A stretch of 64,000 nucleotides of DNA. Source: DASPSM01 sp036008465. GTDB lineage: Bacteria; Planctomycetota; Planctomycetia; Planctomycetales; Planctomycetaceae. The position numbers and the translations under genes are program-made. Positions 43,701-50,538 of the stretch are shown here, piece after piece. Below the pieces are notes generated by a model. The model did no database searches, had not been told where the DNA came from, and saw only the letters and a list, made by a program, of their open reading frames with translations. The stretch is from positions 62,001 to 126,000 of the forward strand of contig DASYNP010000187.1 in NCBI GenBank assembly GCA_036008465.1. The letters are read 5' to 3'. Each line of letters starts with the position of its first letter. Position 1 is the stretch's first letter.

Positions 43701-45018
43701 CTTCACGGAAGCGGGCCTCGCCGAGAAGGCGGCCGGCTACTGGCTGCAGGCCGGCCTGCGGTCGAAGGAACGCTCGGCCGACGTCGAGGCGATTGGCCAC
43801 CTGACGAAAGGCCTCGCACTATTAAATACGCTTGGGGAGACCTCTGAGCGCGATGGCCGCGAATTGCAGTTCCTCACCACTCTGGGACCCGCTTATATCG
43901 CGGTGCGCGGTTACGCCGCGCCCGAAGTTGGGCCAATCCTGCAGCGTGCGCGTGAACTCTGCCAGCGGATCGGCGATCCCAAGCAGCTCTTCGGGATCAT
44001 GCTGGGCATGTGGGAGTGGCGGCTCGTGCGCGGCGATCTGCGGCAGGCCGAGCAGCTGGCCGCCGACGGGATGGCGCTGGCCGAAAGTTTGAACGATCCC
44101 GGCATGCTGATGGAAGCGTTGTTCATGCCGGGCGCCACAATGTTCTACCGCGCGCAGTTCGCGGGTGCCCGTGCGAGCTGCGAGAAAGCACTGGCTGCCT
44201 ACGACGATCGCGAGCGCACAAAGTTCTGGACCGCCTACACCGGCCACAACGGCGGCGTCACGCACCGCAACTATCTCTCGCTGGCTTTGTGGCACCTCGG
44301 CTACCCCGACCAGGCCCTCAAGATGGATCGCGAGGCGAGGGAACTGGCTCGAACGATCGGACACGCGTACAGCCTCGGCCATGCCGTCGACTTTACGGCT
44401 TTTCTCTCCTGTTACTGTCGGCTCGGAACGGAGGTCCAAGCGGCCGCCAACGAAGAGTTGACACTCGGGGCCGAGCAGGGCTTTCAGCTCTGGCAGGCGT
44501 TGGGAACGCTCCACAAGGGGGCGGGTCTGCTTCTGAAAGGGCGGCGAGAGGAAGTGCTGCCGCTGCTCATCAAGGGGTTTAATGACTTCCGGGCCACCGG
44601 TGCGGAAGTCCGCGCTCCGTCGTACCTCGGTCTGTTGGGCGACGCGTATACCCAATGTGCGCGCTTCGAAGAGGCGCACAAGGCACTCGACGAAGGAGTG
44701 GCCGTCGCAGAAAAGAACGACGACCGTTGCCACGAGGCGGAGCTCTACCGCCTCAAGGGCGAACTGCTGCTGGCCGAGTCAGCTGACCAGGTGGGCGCCG
44801 CCGAGGATTACTTCCGTAAAGCCATCGACGTGGCCCGTGGCCAGCAGAGCCGGGCGTGGGTCCTGCGGGCCACGACGAGTCTCGCCCGGCTCTGGCAGCG
44901 ACAGGGGCGCCGTGCCGAAGCCCGCGAGGCGCTCCGGGCCGTTTACGGCACCTACTCGGAAGGATTCGCTCTGCCGGATCTTGTGGAGGCCGCAGCACTG
45001 CTCGAAACCCTAACCTGA
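40777..45018 (+). CDS. Ser/Thr kinase - degenerate cyclase - AAA/STAND ATPase - TPR fusion
   Basis: 1413 residues from the ATG at 40777, 6 nt after GGGAGGG; an upstream extension is open but lacks such a site. Kinase domain about 65-325: GEGGFGAVYLG, Lys91 in VAIKVF, HRDVKPANI with Asp184, Asp202 of DFG, and APEQ, all intact. Class III cyclase-like domain about 368-550: the position of the first metal Asp reads VLVCGTELFES and the second CNEQGFLACFG, so both metal aspartates are lost, although N-x-x-x-R (ARNAALRL) remains. ATPase about 570-900: Walker A GEPGLGKSRLV (Lys606), Walker B ILFIVEDLHWMD. The last 500 residues are TPR-like. The architecture matches the kinase/cyclase fusions sometimes linked to TOMM peptide loci, but no TOMM gene is nearby. 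Confidence 0.93.
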   Translation: MDNPTTPDSPDLPAPELGAVPPAIFEFSAETSRSQQTYVPGAVTGPAITQPPSPPPAAFGRYQVRKTLGEGGFGAVYLGHDSQLDRSVAIKVFRGGAEVPPAEADRLLQEARRLARLRHSGIVAVHDVGTQDSQVFIVSDYLDGQDLARWLKRHSPSWQEAVAIVSAVADALAHAHAQLTVHRDVKPANIILTSAGAPVLVDFGLALDDLSAGGGELGIISGTPAYMAPEQVAGTAHRIDGRTDIYSLGVVLYEMLCGRIPFRSEQSHELLRQVRDDEPQPLRQIAREIPPELERICLKALAKKMQDRYTTAADFADELRRVLQTTSESATSPSSLRQSAAGIPTSMSYRETSQHASEVLSSSRRRIREAARRQVTVLVCGTELFESEAYLETLDAEDQAKVLQTFEQICERAVRGLDGAVVQCNEQGFLACFGYPVAYEDAARRAARAGLRMLDELKDLGDQLRRKHQLELNPWVGIHTGPAVVETKGEAVSLVGEARNAALRLGDVAVSGQVICTEDAHRLFHGRFRCASLGQKKIKGMPQSVELFQVEGIAWAGSLIEASAPTELSPLTGRDQETSLLKDRWEQATEGMGQIVLLIGEPGLGKSRLVYTLKEHVLGGIVEGETDSPVIEWRCSPQFQNTGLYPAIDFFERALEFGREDSPQARFDRLVHYLEQYELARPETVPLWASLLSLPTTDRFPPLSLSPPRQREETFRAMVEWLHARAAQRPILFIVEDLHWMDASTLEFLEQFIAEGLHDRILTVLTFRPEFKTPWPSVAHQTSLALNRLTRRQAGELMRKKSGGALSDALIEQVYDRTGGVPLFVEEFTKMVQESGALAEKGGAPAPVLPAHQIPATLQDLMNARLDRMEGEQELAQLAATLGREFGHELLAAVANLDEADLRAELEKLVRAEILFQKGRPPACTYLFKHALLEDALYNSLVKNRRQEFHRRAAEALESRFLQTVEQRPELLAHHFTEAGLAEKAAGYWLQAGLRSKERSADVEAIGHLTKGLALLNTLGETSERDGRELQFLTTLGPAYIAVRGYAAPEVGPILQRARELCQRIGDPKQLFGIMLGMWEWRLVRGDLRQAEQLAADGMALAESLNDPGMLMEALFMPGATMFYRAQFAGARASCEKALAAYDDRERTKFWTAYTGHNGGVTHRNYLSLALWHLGYPDQALKMDREARELARTIGHAYSLGHAVDFTAFLSCYCRLGTEVQAAANEELTLGAEQGFQLWQALGTLHKGAGLLLKGRREEVLPLLIKGFNDFRATGAEVRAPSYLGLLGDAYTQCARFEEAHKALDEGVAVAEKNDDRCHEAELYRLKGELLLAESADQVGAAEDYFRKAIDVARGQQSRAWVLRATTSLARLWQRQGRRAEAREALRAVYGTYSEGFALPDLVEAAALLETLT

Positions 45019-45172
45019 CCAACTTCGTCCCGTCCGCGCCGCCAATCTCGGGACGACTGGTGGTCTCTTGCTACAATTCATGCCAGTGTCGGGCTTGTGA
45101 CGGTGACGGACCCCTAGGGTCGTCCGCTCGTCTCGAATCTCCATTGCGGTCAACGACGCCAAGTGCACGCCG

Positions 45173-46432
45173 ATGTTGGCAAATCTCGCCGAACGCTACG
45201 CGCAAACCCGTCAATTTACGGAACGCCTCTGCGAGCCGCTGGCGGTTGAGGATTTCGTCGTGCAATCGATGCCCGACGCCAGCCCGACCCGGTGGCACTT
45301 GGCGCATACCACCTGGTTTTTTGAGACGTTCGTGCTTGCCCGCCAGGAAGAGAACTACCGGCCGGCGAACGCGGACTTCCAGTTCCTCTTCAATTCGTAC
45401 TACAACAGTGTCGGTGAGCCGTTCCCTCGCGCGCGGCGCGGACTGTTGACGCGGCCGACAGTGGCCGAAGTATTCGAATACCGACATACCGTCGACCAAC
45501 GGATGGCCCGTTTGTTGAACACTCTGCGTGACGACGACTCGCAGGAAATTGCCCGGGTGGTCGAACTGGGAATCAACCACGAACAGCAGCATCAAGAGCT
45601 GATGCTCACCGACCTCAAGCACGCCTATTCGTGCAATCCGCTTTGGCCGGCGTATCGGCAATTGCCGCCTGGCCTTGATACCACGCGTGCCAGGACAAGC
45701 GGCTGGTCCTCCTTTGCCGGCGGGGTGGTGGAGATCGGGCACGCGGGTCGCAATTTTGCCTTTGACAACGAGCGTCCGCGGCACAAAACGTTTCTGCAGC
45801 CCTTCGAAATCCAAAATCGGCTCGTGACCACCGGTGAATTTCTCAACTTCGTTAACGACGGCGGATACCGACATCCGGGCCTGTGGCTGTCGCTGGGGTG
45901 GTCCATCGTGCGCGACCAACAATGGACGGCGCCCTTCTACTGGGTCGAGCGGGATGGGAATTGGCAAGAGTTCACCCTTGGCGGATTGCGCAGCTTGAAC
46001 GCCGACGAACCGGTGTGCCACGTCAGCTATTTCGAGGCGGATGCGTTCGCGCGCTGGTCTGGCGCGCGATTGCCGACCGAGGCCGAATGGGAGCACGCCG
46101 CCACGGGTCTCGACGTGCAAGGGAGCTTCGCGGAAAGCGGTCGATATCACCCCGCGTCGGGCAACGGCGATGGCGCCGGCCTCGCGCAAATGTACGGCGA
46201 AGTTTGGCAATGGACGGCAAGTCCCTATACGCCATACCCAGGTTATGTGCTCCCCCCGGGTGCGCTGGGCGAATACAACGCCAAGTTCATGTGCAACCAA
46301 TATGTGTTGCGCGGCGGCTCCTGCGCCACGCCCGCCGGCCACGTGCGAGCGACCTATCGCAATTTCTTTCAGCCGGAGGCGCGGTGGCAGTTTACGGGTA
46401 TCCGCCTGGCCCGCGACGGCAAAGCTAAGTGA
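45173..46432 (+). CDS. egtB: Ergothioneine biosynthesis sulfoxide synthase EgtB
   Basis: 419 residues. The N-terminal DinB-like domain holds the putative iron ligands: His42/His45 in TRWHLAHTTWFFE and His136/His140 in INHEQQHQELMLTD. The C-terminal formylglycine-generating-enzyme-like domain runs from about 180 (FEIQNRLVTTGEFLNFVNDG, HVSYFEADAFARWSGARLPT, EVWQWTASPY, VLRGGSCATPAGHVRATYRN). EgtB joins a sulfur donor (gamma-glutamylcysteine or cysteine) to trimethylhistidine with oxygen. Length and motifs are full. EgtD, which makes the trimethylhistidine, is at 49381-50385, and a small-molecule ABC importer lies between them. Confidence 0.95.
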   Translation: MLANLAERYAQTRQFTERLCEPLAVEDFVVQSMPDASPTRWHLAHTTWFFETFVLARQEENYRPANADFQFLFNSYYNSVGEPFPRARRGLLTRPTVAEVFEYRHTVDQRMARLLNTLRDDDSQEIARVVELGINHEQQHQELMLTDLKHAYSCNPLWPAYRQLPPGLDTTRARTSGWSSFAGGVVEIGHAGRNFAFDNERPRHKTFLQPFEIQNRLVTTGEFLNFVNDGGYRHPGLWLSLGWSIVRDQQWTAPFYWVERDGNWQEFTLGGLRSLNADEPVCHVSYFEADAFARWSGARLPTEAEWEHAATGLDVQGSFAESGRYHPASGNGDGAGLAQMYGEVWQWTASPYTPYPGYVLPPGALGEYNAKFMCNQYVLRGGSCATPAGHVRATYRNFFQPEARWQFTGIRLARDGKAK

Positions 46433-46461
46433 GAGTGCGAAATCCTGCGACACTCGTAAAG

Positions 46462-46596
46462 CCCCCTCACCCCCGGCCCCTCTCCCGCGAGGGGAGAGGG
46501 GAGAAGGTTTGCACGCAGCGCTTTCGTTCGCGCGCCTCTGCCGACGCTCTCTTCCCCCCTCGCCCATTTCGGGAGAGGGGTTGAGGGTGAGGGGAA
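46462..46596. repeat. Composite dispersed inverted repeat
   Basis: CCCCTCACCCCCGGCCCCTC near 46462 is complementary to GGGAGAGGGGTTGAGGGTGA near 46571, giving arms of about 24 bases around roughly 85 bases. The left arm also contains its own hairpin (CCCCTCTCCC-GCGA-GGGGAGAGGGG). This kind of element is common between genes in planctomycetes; copy number cannot be judged here. Confidence 0.7.
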
Positions 46597-46635
46597 CGCC
46601 GTCACTGTCAGACCCGCTCGACTTCGGACGCCCAC

Positions 46636-47364
46636 ATGCTTGAATTCCGAGGAGTCTCAAAATCCTTCGACGGTACGATCGTGGTTCATCCATTCGATCT
46701 CTCGATCGAACCGGGTGAAGTGGTCGTGCTGTTGGGGCCGAGCGGCTGCGGCAAGACGACAATCTTACGGATGGTCGCCGGCTTGGTCGCGCCGACCACC
46801 GGTCAGATCACGGTCGACTCAATTCCACTGACCCATCAGACGGTGAGAGCCGTCCGGCGGAAGCTGGGATACGTGATTCAGGAAGGGGGTCTGTTTCCGC
46901 ATCTCACCGCCGTCGAAAATGTCACGCTGATGCCGCGACACGACGGATGGTCGCGCAAAAAGGTCGACGAAAGGTTGACCCAATTGGTGCAGATGACCCA
47001 ATTCCCGACGAGTGGACTCGACCGGTACCCGAATGAGCTGTCGGGCGGGCAGCGTCAACGACTGAGCCTGATGAGGGCCTTGTTCCTCGATCCGCGGATT
47101 CTCCTGTTGGACGAACCGTTGGGTGCTCTCGATCCTCTCATTCGGGCCGGCTTACAGCGCGATCTCAATGACGTTTTTTCGCGGACGGCGGCGACGGTTC
47201 TGTTGGTCACGCACGACCTGGTGGAAGCGGGCCGATTCGCGGATCGCGTGTGTGTGATGAATGCGGGCCGCATCGTGCAACAGGGTCCGTTTTCCGAGAT
47301 TCTCGAAAATCCGGGCGACGAATTCGTCCGCGAATTCGTCAGTTCGCAGGTCGTCACGCCTTGA
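46636..47364 (+). CDS. ABC transporter ATPase (OpuCA/EgtV-like)
   Basis: 242 residues. Walker A LLGPSGCGKTTILRM (Lys40), Q-loop YVIQEGGLFPHLT, signature NELSGGQRQRLSLMRALF, Walker B ILLLDEPLGALDPLIR and switch His in LLVTHDLVEAGRFADRV. It belongs to the quaternary-amine (OpuA/ProV/OpuC) subfamily but stops soon after the nucleotide-binding domain, with no CBS tail. Its stop overlaps the TTG start of the permease gene (TTGA). Position between egtB and egtD makes an ergothioneine or betaine-like substrate likely; EgtV is the known name for the ergothioneine version, not proven here. Confidence 0.92.
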   Translation: MLEFRGVSKSFDGTIVVHPFDLSIEPGEVVVLLGPSGCGKTTILRMVAGLVAPTTGQITVDSIPLTHQTVRAVRRKLGYVIQEGGLFPHLTAVENVTLMPRHDGWSRKKVDERLTQLVQMTQFPTSGLDRYPNELSGGQRQRLSLMRALFLDPRILLLDEPLGALDPLIRAGLQRDLNDVFSRTAATVLLVTHDLVEAGRFADRVCVMNAGRIVQQGPFSEILENPGDEFVREFVSSQVVTP

Positions 47365-48905
47365 GAAACCGATCCTTCGTCAAATTGATCGCGGTGACGG
47401 CGGTGCTGCTGATTGCAGGCCTCGCCCCACTTCCGCACCGCGCCGTCCAGCTGCGGGTTGGGTCGAAGAAGTTTACCGAGTCGGTCATTCTGGGCGAGAT
47501 GCTGCGGCTCGTGGCCGAAGATGCCGGCGTCAAAGTGGCGCATTATCGCGAGTTCGGCGGGACTCGGATCGTATTCGACGCGCTGGTGGCCGGCGAAATC
47601 GACGTGTATCCCGAGTACACGGGCACGATCACCGCGGAGATTCTCGCCGGCCAAAATGCGACTGACGACAAAACAATGCACGACTTGCTGCGCCAAAAAG
47701 GAATCGGCATTTCTAAGTCGCTCGGCTTCAGCGACACGTACGCGTTGGCGCTCACGCGCAAGCGGGCGGCGGAACTGGGCATTTCGCGGATTTCGGATCT
47801 CAAACGATTGCCCGAGCTGCGGCTCGCGCTGACCCACGAATTTCTCGATCGCGGCGACGGCTGGCCGGCTCTCAAGCGCCGCTACGACCTTCAGCAGCGC
47901 GACGTCGTCGGCGTCGACCATGACGTCGCGTATCGCCAACTCCTGGCCGGCGAGGTCGACATCATCGACGTCTACTCGACCGATGCGATGATCCGTCGCG
48001 GCGACCTGGTGTTGCTCAAGGATGACGTGTCGTTCTTCCCCCGTTATGACGCCGTTTGGCTGTATCGGCTCGACGCCGCGGAGCGCGTGCCGGAACTGAC
48101 GGCCGCCATGCGTCGGCTGGAGGGAACCGTGTCCGAGGCGACGATGCAGTCGCTCAATGACGAGGTCGAAGCGGGCCGCAAGACGGAAATGCAGGCGGCA
48201 GCCGACTTCCTTAGCCGGCAAGTCGGGCTGCATGTTGAGGTGCAAACCACGTCGCGAACGCGGATGATCGCAGGGCACATCCTCGAGCACCTCGACCTGG
48301 TGCGGCGCTCGCTTTTTCCGGCAATCGTCGTGGGCGTCGCGCTCGGAATTCTATGTCAGCGGCGTCCACGAACCGGCCGACTGGTGTTGGCCTCCGTCGG
48401 ATTGTTGCAAACGATTCCTTCGCTCGCCCTGCTGGTCCTGCTTTTGCCGATCGTCGCGGCACTTGGGTATCGCAGTATCGGCGAAGGTTCCGTGACCGCG
48501 GTGACCGCGCTCTTTTGTTATTGCTTGTTGCCCATCGTGAGAGACACCTACACGGGGATCGACGGGATTCAGCGGGGAACGATCGAATCGGCCACCGTTT
48601 TGGGCCTGGGCCCCACGGCGCGGCTGGTCGAGATCGAGCTGCCGATCGCTTTGCCGATGCTGTTGGCCGGGATTCGCACTTCGGCGGTGCAAAACGTCGG
48701 TTTCGCGACCCTGGGCGCCATCATCGGCGCCGGCGGTTTGGGCCAGCCGATTCTGCGTGGAATTCGTGTGAATGATGTGTCGCTGATTCTGGCGGGAGCC
48801 ATTCCGGCGGCCCTCCTGGCCTTGCTCTTGCAAGGATCGATCGATGCGATCGAATGGGCCATTGTGCCGCGCGGCTTGAAGCGCCAAGCGGCCGTCCAAG
48901 AATGA
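47361..48905 (+). CDS. ABC transporter: substrate-binding domain fused to permease (OpuC/EgtU-like, binding domain first)
   Basis: 514 residues with a TTG start at 47361 overlapping the ATPase stop; the frame is open further upstream but lies within the ATPase gene. A signal-like helix (FVKLIAVTAVLLIAGLAPL) is followed by a glycine-betaine/choline-type binding domain (about 30-300): LRVGSKKFTESVILGEMLRL, REFGGTRIVFDALVAGEIDV and YPEYTGTITAEI. The C-terminal permease (about 310-505) has TIPSLALLVLLLPIVAALGY and the EAA-like loop ESATVLGLGPTARLVEIELP. In described EgtU proteins the permease precedes the binding domain; here the order is reversed, as in some OpuC-type fusions. Substrate range (ergothioneine, betaine, choline) cannot be settled by eye. 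Confidence 0.9.
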   Translation: MRNRSFVKLIAVTAVLLIAGLAPLPHRAVQLRVGSKKFTESVILGEMLRLVAEDAGVKVAHYREFGGTRIVFDALVAGEIDVYPEYTGTITAEILAGQNATDDKTMHDLLRQKGIGISKSLGFSDTYALALTRKRAAELGISRISDLKRLPELRLALTHEFLDRGDGWPALKRRYDLQQRDVVGVDHDVAYRQLLAGEVDIIDVYSTDAMIRRGDLVLLKDDVSFFPRYDAVWLYRLDAAERVPELTAAMRRLEGTVSEATMQSLNDEVEAGRKTEMQAAADFLSRQVGLHVEVQTTSRTRMIAGHILEHLDLVRRSLFPAIVVGVALGILCQRRPRTGRLVLASVGLLQTIPSLALLVLLLPIVAALGYRSIGEGSVTAVTALFCYCLLPIVRDTYTGIDGIQRGTIESATVLGLGPTARLVEIELPIALPMLLAGIRTSAVQNVGFATLGAIIGAGGLGQPILRGIRVNDVSLILAGAIPAALLALLLQGSIDAIEWAIVPRGLKRQAAVQE

Positions 48906-48962
48906 GGTGCTGGCGTAGAAGGAGTGAGGCTATTCGGAATTCAGAGTCTCAATTCCGCGCTG

Positions 48963-49022
48963 CCCTCGCTTACGCGTCGGGTTAGTGCAGGCGGACTTAC
49001 CAACCCGAAGCGTGAGCGAGGG
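48963..49022. repeat. Dispersed 21-bp inverted repeat
   Basis: CCCTCGCTTACGCGTCGGG (from 48963) and the complementary arm AACCCGAAGCGTGAGCGAGG (from 49002) match at 19 of 21 positions around an 18-base loop. It sits between the importer and the DUF427 gene. A similar motif is, from memory, frequent in planctomycete intergenic regions. It could act as a terminator-like hairpin for the egt transcript, though no T-run follows. Confidence 0.75.
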
Positions 49023-49069
49023 TCCTAGACGTATCGAATCTCCGGAAAGCCTGAGGGAGAGGTGAGCGA

Positions 49070-49354
49070 ATGGTGAAAGCGATCTGGAACGACCATGTCA
49101 TCGCCGAAAGCGACGACACGGTGGTCGTCGAAGGCAATCATTATTTTCCACCCGAGAGCGTGAAGTCCGAGTATCTGGCCGCGAGCGGCCACACGACAGT
49201 CTGCGGCTGGAAGGGAACCGCCCAGTACTATGACCTTGTCGTTGACGGACGGACCAATCCAGGCGCGGCCTGGTATTATCCGACTCCGAAGGAAGCGGCC
49301 AGGCAGATTGAAGGGCGAATCGCGTTTTGGAAAGGCGTGAAGGTCGTGGGCTAA
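49070..49354 (+). CDS. DUF427 domain protein
   Basis: 94 residues, full length for the family. Motifs: AIWNDHVIAESDDTVVVEGN, HYFPPESVKSEYL, CGWKGTAQYYDL and AAWYYPTPKEAARQI. DUF427 proteins are small single-domain beta proteins of uncertain function. It ends 26 nt from the convergent egtD stop. Direct links between DUF427 and ergothioneine are not established; the position may be incidental. Confidence 0.93.
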   Translation: MVKAIWNDHVIAESDDTVVVEGNHYFPPESVKSEYLAASGHTTVCGWKGTAQYYDLVVDGRTNPGAAWYYPTPKEAARQIEGRIAFWKGVKVVG

Positions 49355-49380
49355 CAACGCGTCGCTTGGCTGGCCGCCGG

Positions 49381-50385
49381 TCAATGCGAGTCAAAGACCC
49401 TGCCGGGCACCGCGCCGTTTTGCAACACGGCAAAGTGCAATACCGCGAATCGCCGGTTCTTGTCGGTCCACTCCCGGCGGAGCGTCAATCCGGCGGCCGC
49501 GGCAACGGCCGCAAATTCGTCCACGGTGTATTTGTGCGAATACTCCGTGCAGATCGTTTCGCCCCGGTCAAACTCGATGGTTTCGCCTCCGAAACTCACA
49601 GCTTGCGCGCGTCGGCTGACGAGGTAAATCTCCACTCGGCCCAAATTCGCGTTATAGCGAGCCCGGTGGAAAAACTGACTGAGATCAAAATCCGCGCCCA
49701 GCTCGCGATTCATCCGGCGCAGCAGGTTGAGATTGAACTCGGCTGTCACGCCGAGGAGATCGTTGTAGGCAGCTTCGATCGTCGCCACGTCTTTTTTGAG
49801 GTCGATTCCGATCAACAGACCGCCGCCATTGCCGCACATGCGACTGATGCGACGAAGCACGGCGACTGCTTGAGCGGGCAGGAAGTTGCCGATTGTCGAG
49901 CCAGGAAAGTAAACCGCGGAATGAGTCGCAGTCCGCCGCGAACGCGGCAAGGCAAAATGCTGCGTAAAATCCGCGCAGACGGGCAAGATCTCGATTCGAG
50001 GATAGTCGCGAGCCAGTTCGCGCGCGGTCTGCTGTAAGTGTTCGCGGGAGATGTCCACGGGAACGTATGCCGCCGCATCGGGCAGTGCGTCCAGGAGATA
50101 GCGCGTTTTGACGCTGCTGCCGCTTCCATACTCGACCAACATCGCGCCGGGGCCGATCTGCGCTCCCATCTCCGGCGCAAACTGGTCCATCAGCGCCAAT
50201 TCCGAACGAGTCAAATAGTACTCGTCGAGTTGGCAGATCCGATCGAACAGCTCAGAGCCGCGCTGATCGTAGAAGTATTTGCACGGCAAACTCTTGGGGC
50301 ATGTTCGCAGCCCGCTGATCGCGTCACGCAAAAATACGCGCGCGGCTTTCGAGGCGCGCCGCTGATCGGCAACGGAAAGGTCCAT
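49381..50385 (-). CDS. egtD: L-histidine N(alpha)-methyltransferase EgtD
   Basis: 334 residues, the usual length. Conserved segments: LPCKYFYDQRGSELFDRICQ, LDEYYLTRSELALM (Tyr56/57 region that contacts histidine), SAM motif I LVEYGSGSSVKTRYLLDAL (about 84-102), VPVDISREHL (motif II Asp111), the signature YFPGSTIGNFLP and the C-terminal TEYSHKYTVDEFA. EgtD trimethylates the alpha-amino group of histidine to hercynine, the substrate of EgtB encoded at 45173. The gene runs opposite to egtB and convergent with the DUF427 gene, and is about 150 nt downstream of the flavoprotein gene on the same strand. Confidence 0.96.
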   Translation of the reverse strand: MDLSVADQRRASKAARVFLRDAISGLRTCPKSLPCKYFYDQRGSELFDRICQLDEYYLTRSELALMDQFAPEMGAQIGPGAMLVEYGSGSSVKTRYLLDALPDAAAYVPVDISREHLQQTARELARDYPRIEILPVCADFTQHFALPRSRRTATHSAVYFPGSTIGNFLPAQAVAVLRRISRMCGNGGGLLIGIDLKKDVATIEAAYNDLLGVTAEFNLNLLRRMNRELGADFDLSQFFHRARYNANLGRVEIYLVSRRAQAVSFGGETIEFDRGETICTEYSHKYTVDEFAAVAAAAGLTLRREWTDKNRRFAVLHFAVLQNGAVPGRVFDSH

Positions 50386-50538
50386 AATCGCTCATCTCTC
50401 TGGGCCGTCAATCAAGTGGGTTGTGTCAGCAGACGCTTCCGGCAACCAAGGTGTCGATTCGTAGACTGACTATTCTATTCGGTGGACCTGCCCCAGGGAC
50501 GTGAAAAATCCGCGCTCATGCCAGTCGATGGCGCGAGT

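Noticed and set aside
40777..45018. Part of a TOMM (thiazole/oxazole-modified microcin) locus
   Set aside because: The kinase/cyclase fusion type can accompany TOMM genes, but no cyclodehydratase, dehydrogenase or precursor is found nearby.
45071..46762. 563-codon open frame on the minus strand
   Set aside because: Antisense to egtB, which has complete conserved motifs; it also runs through the intergenic palindrome.
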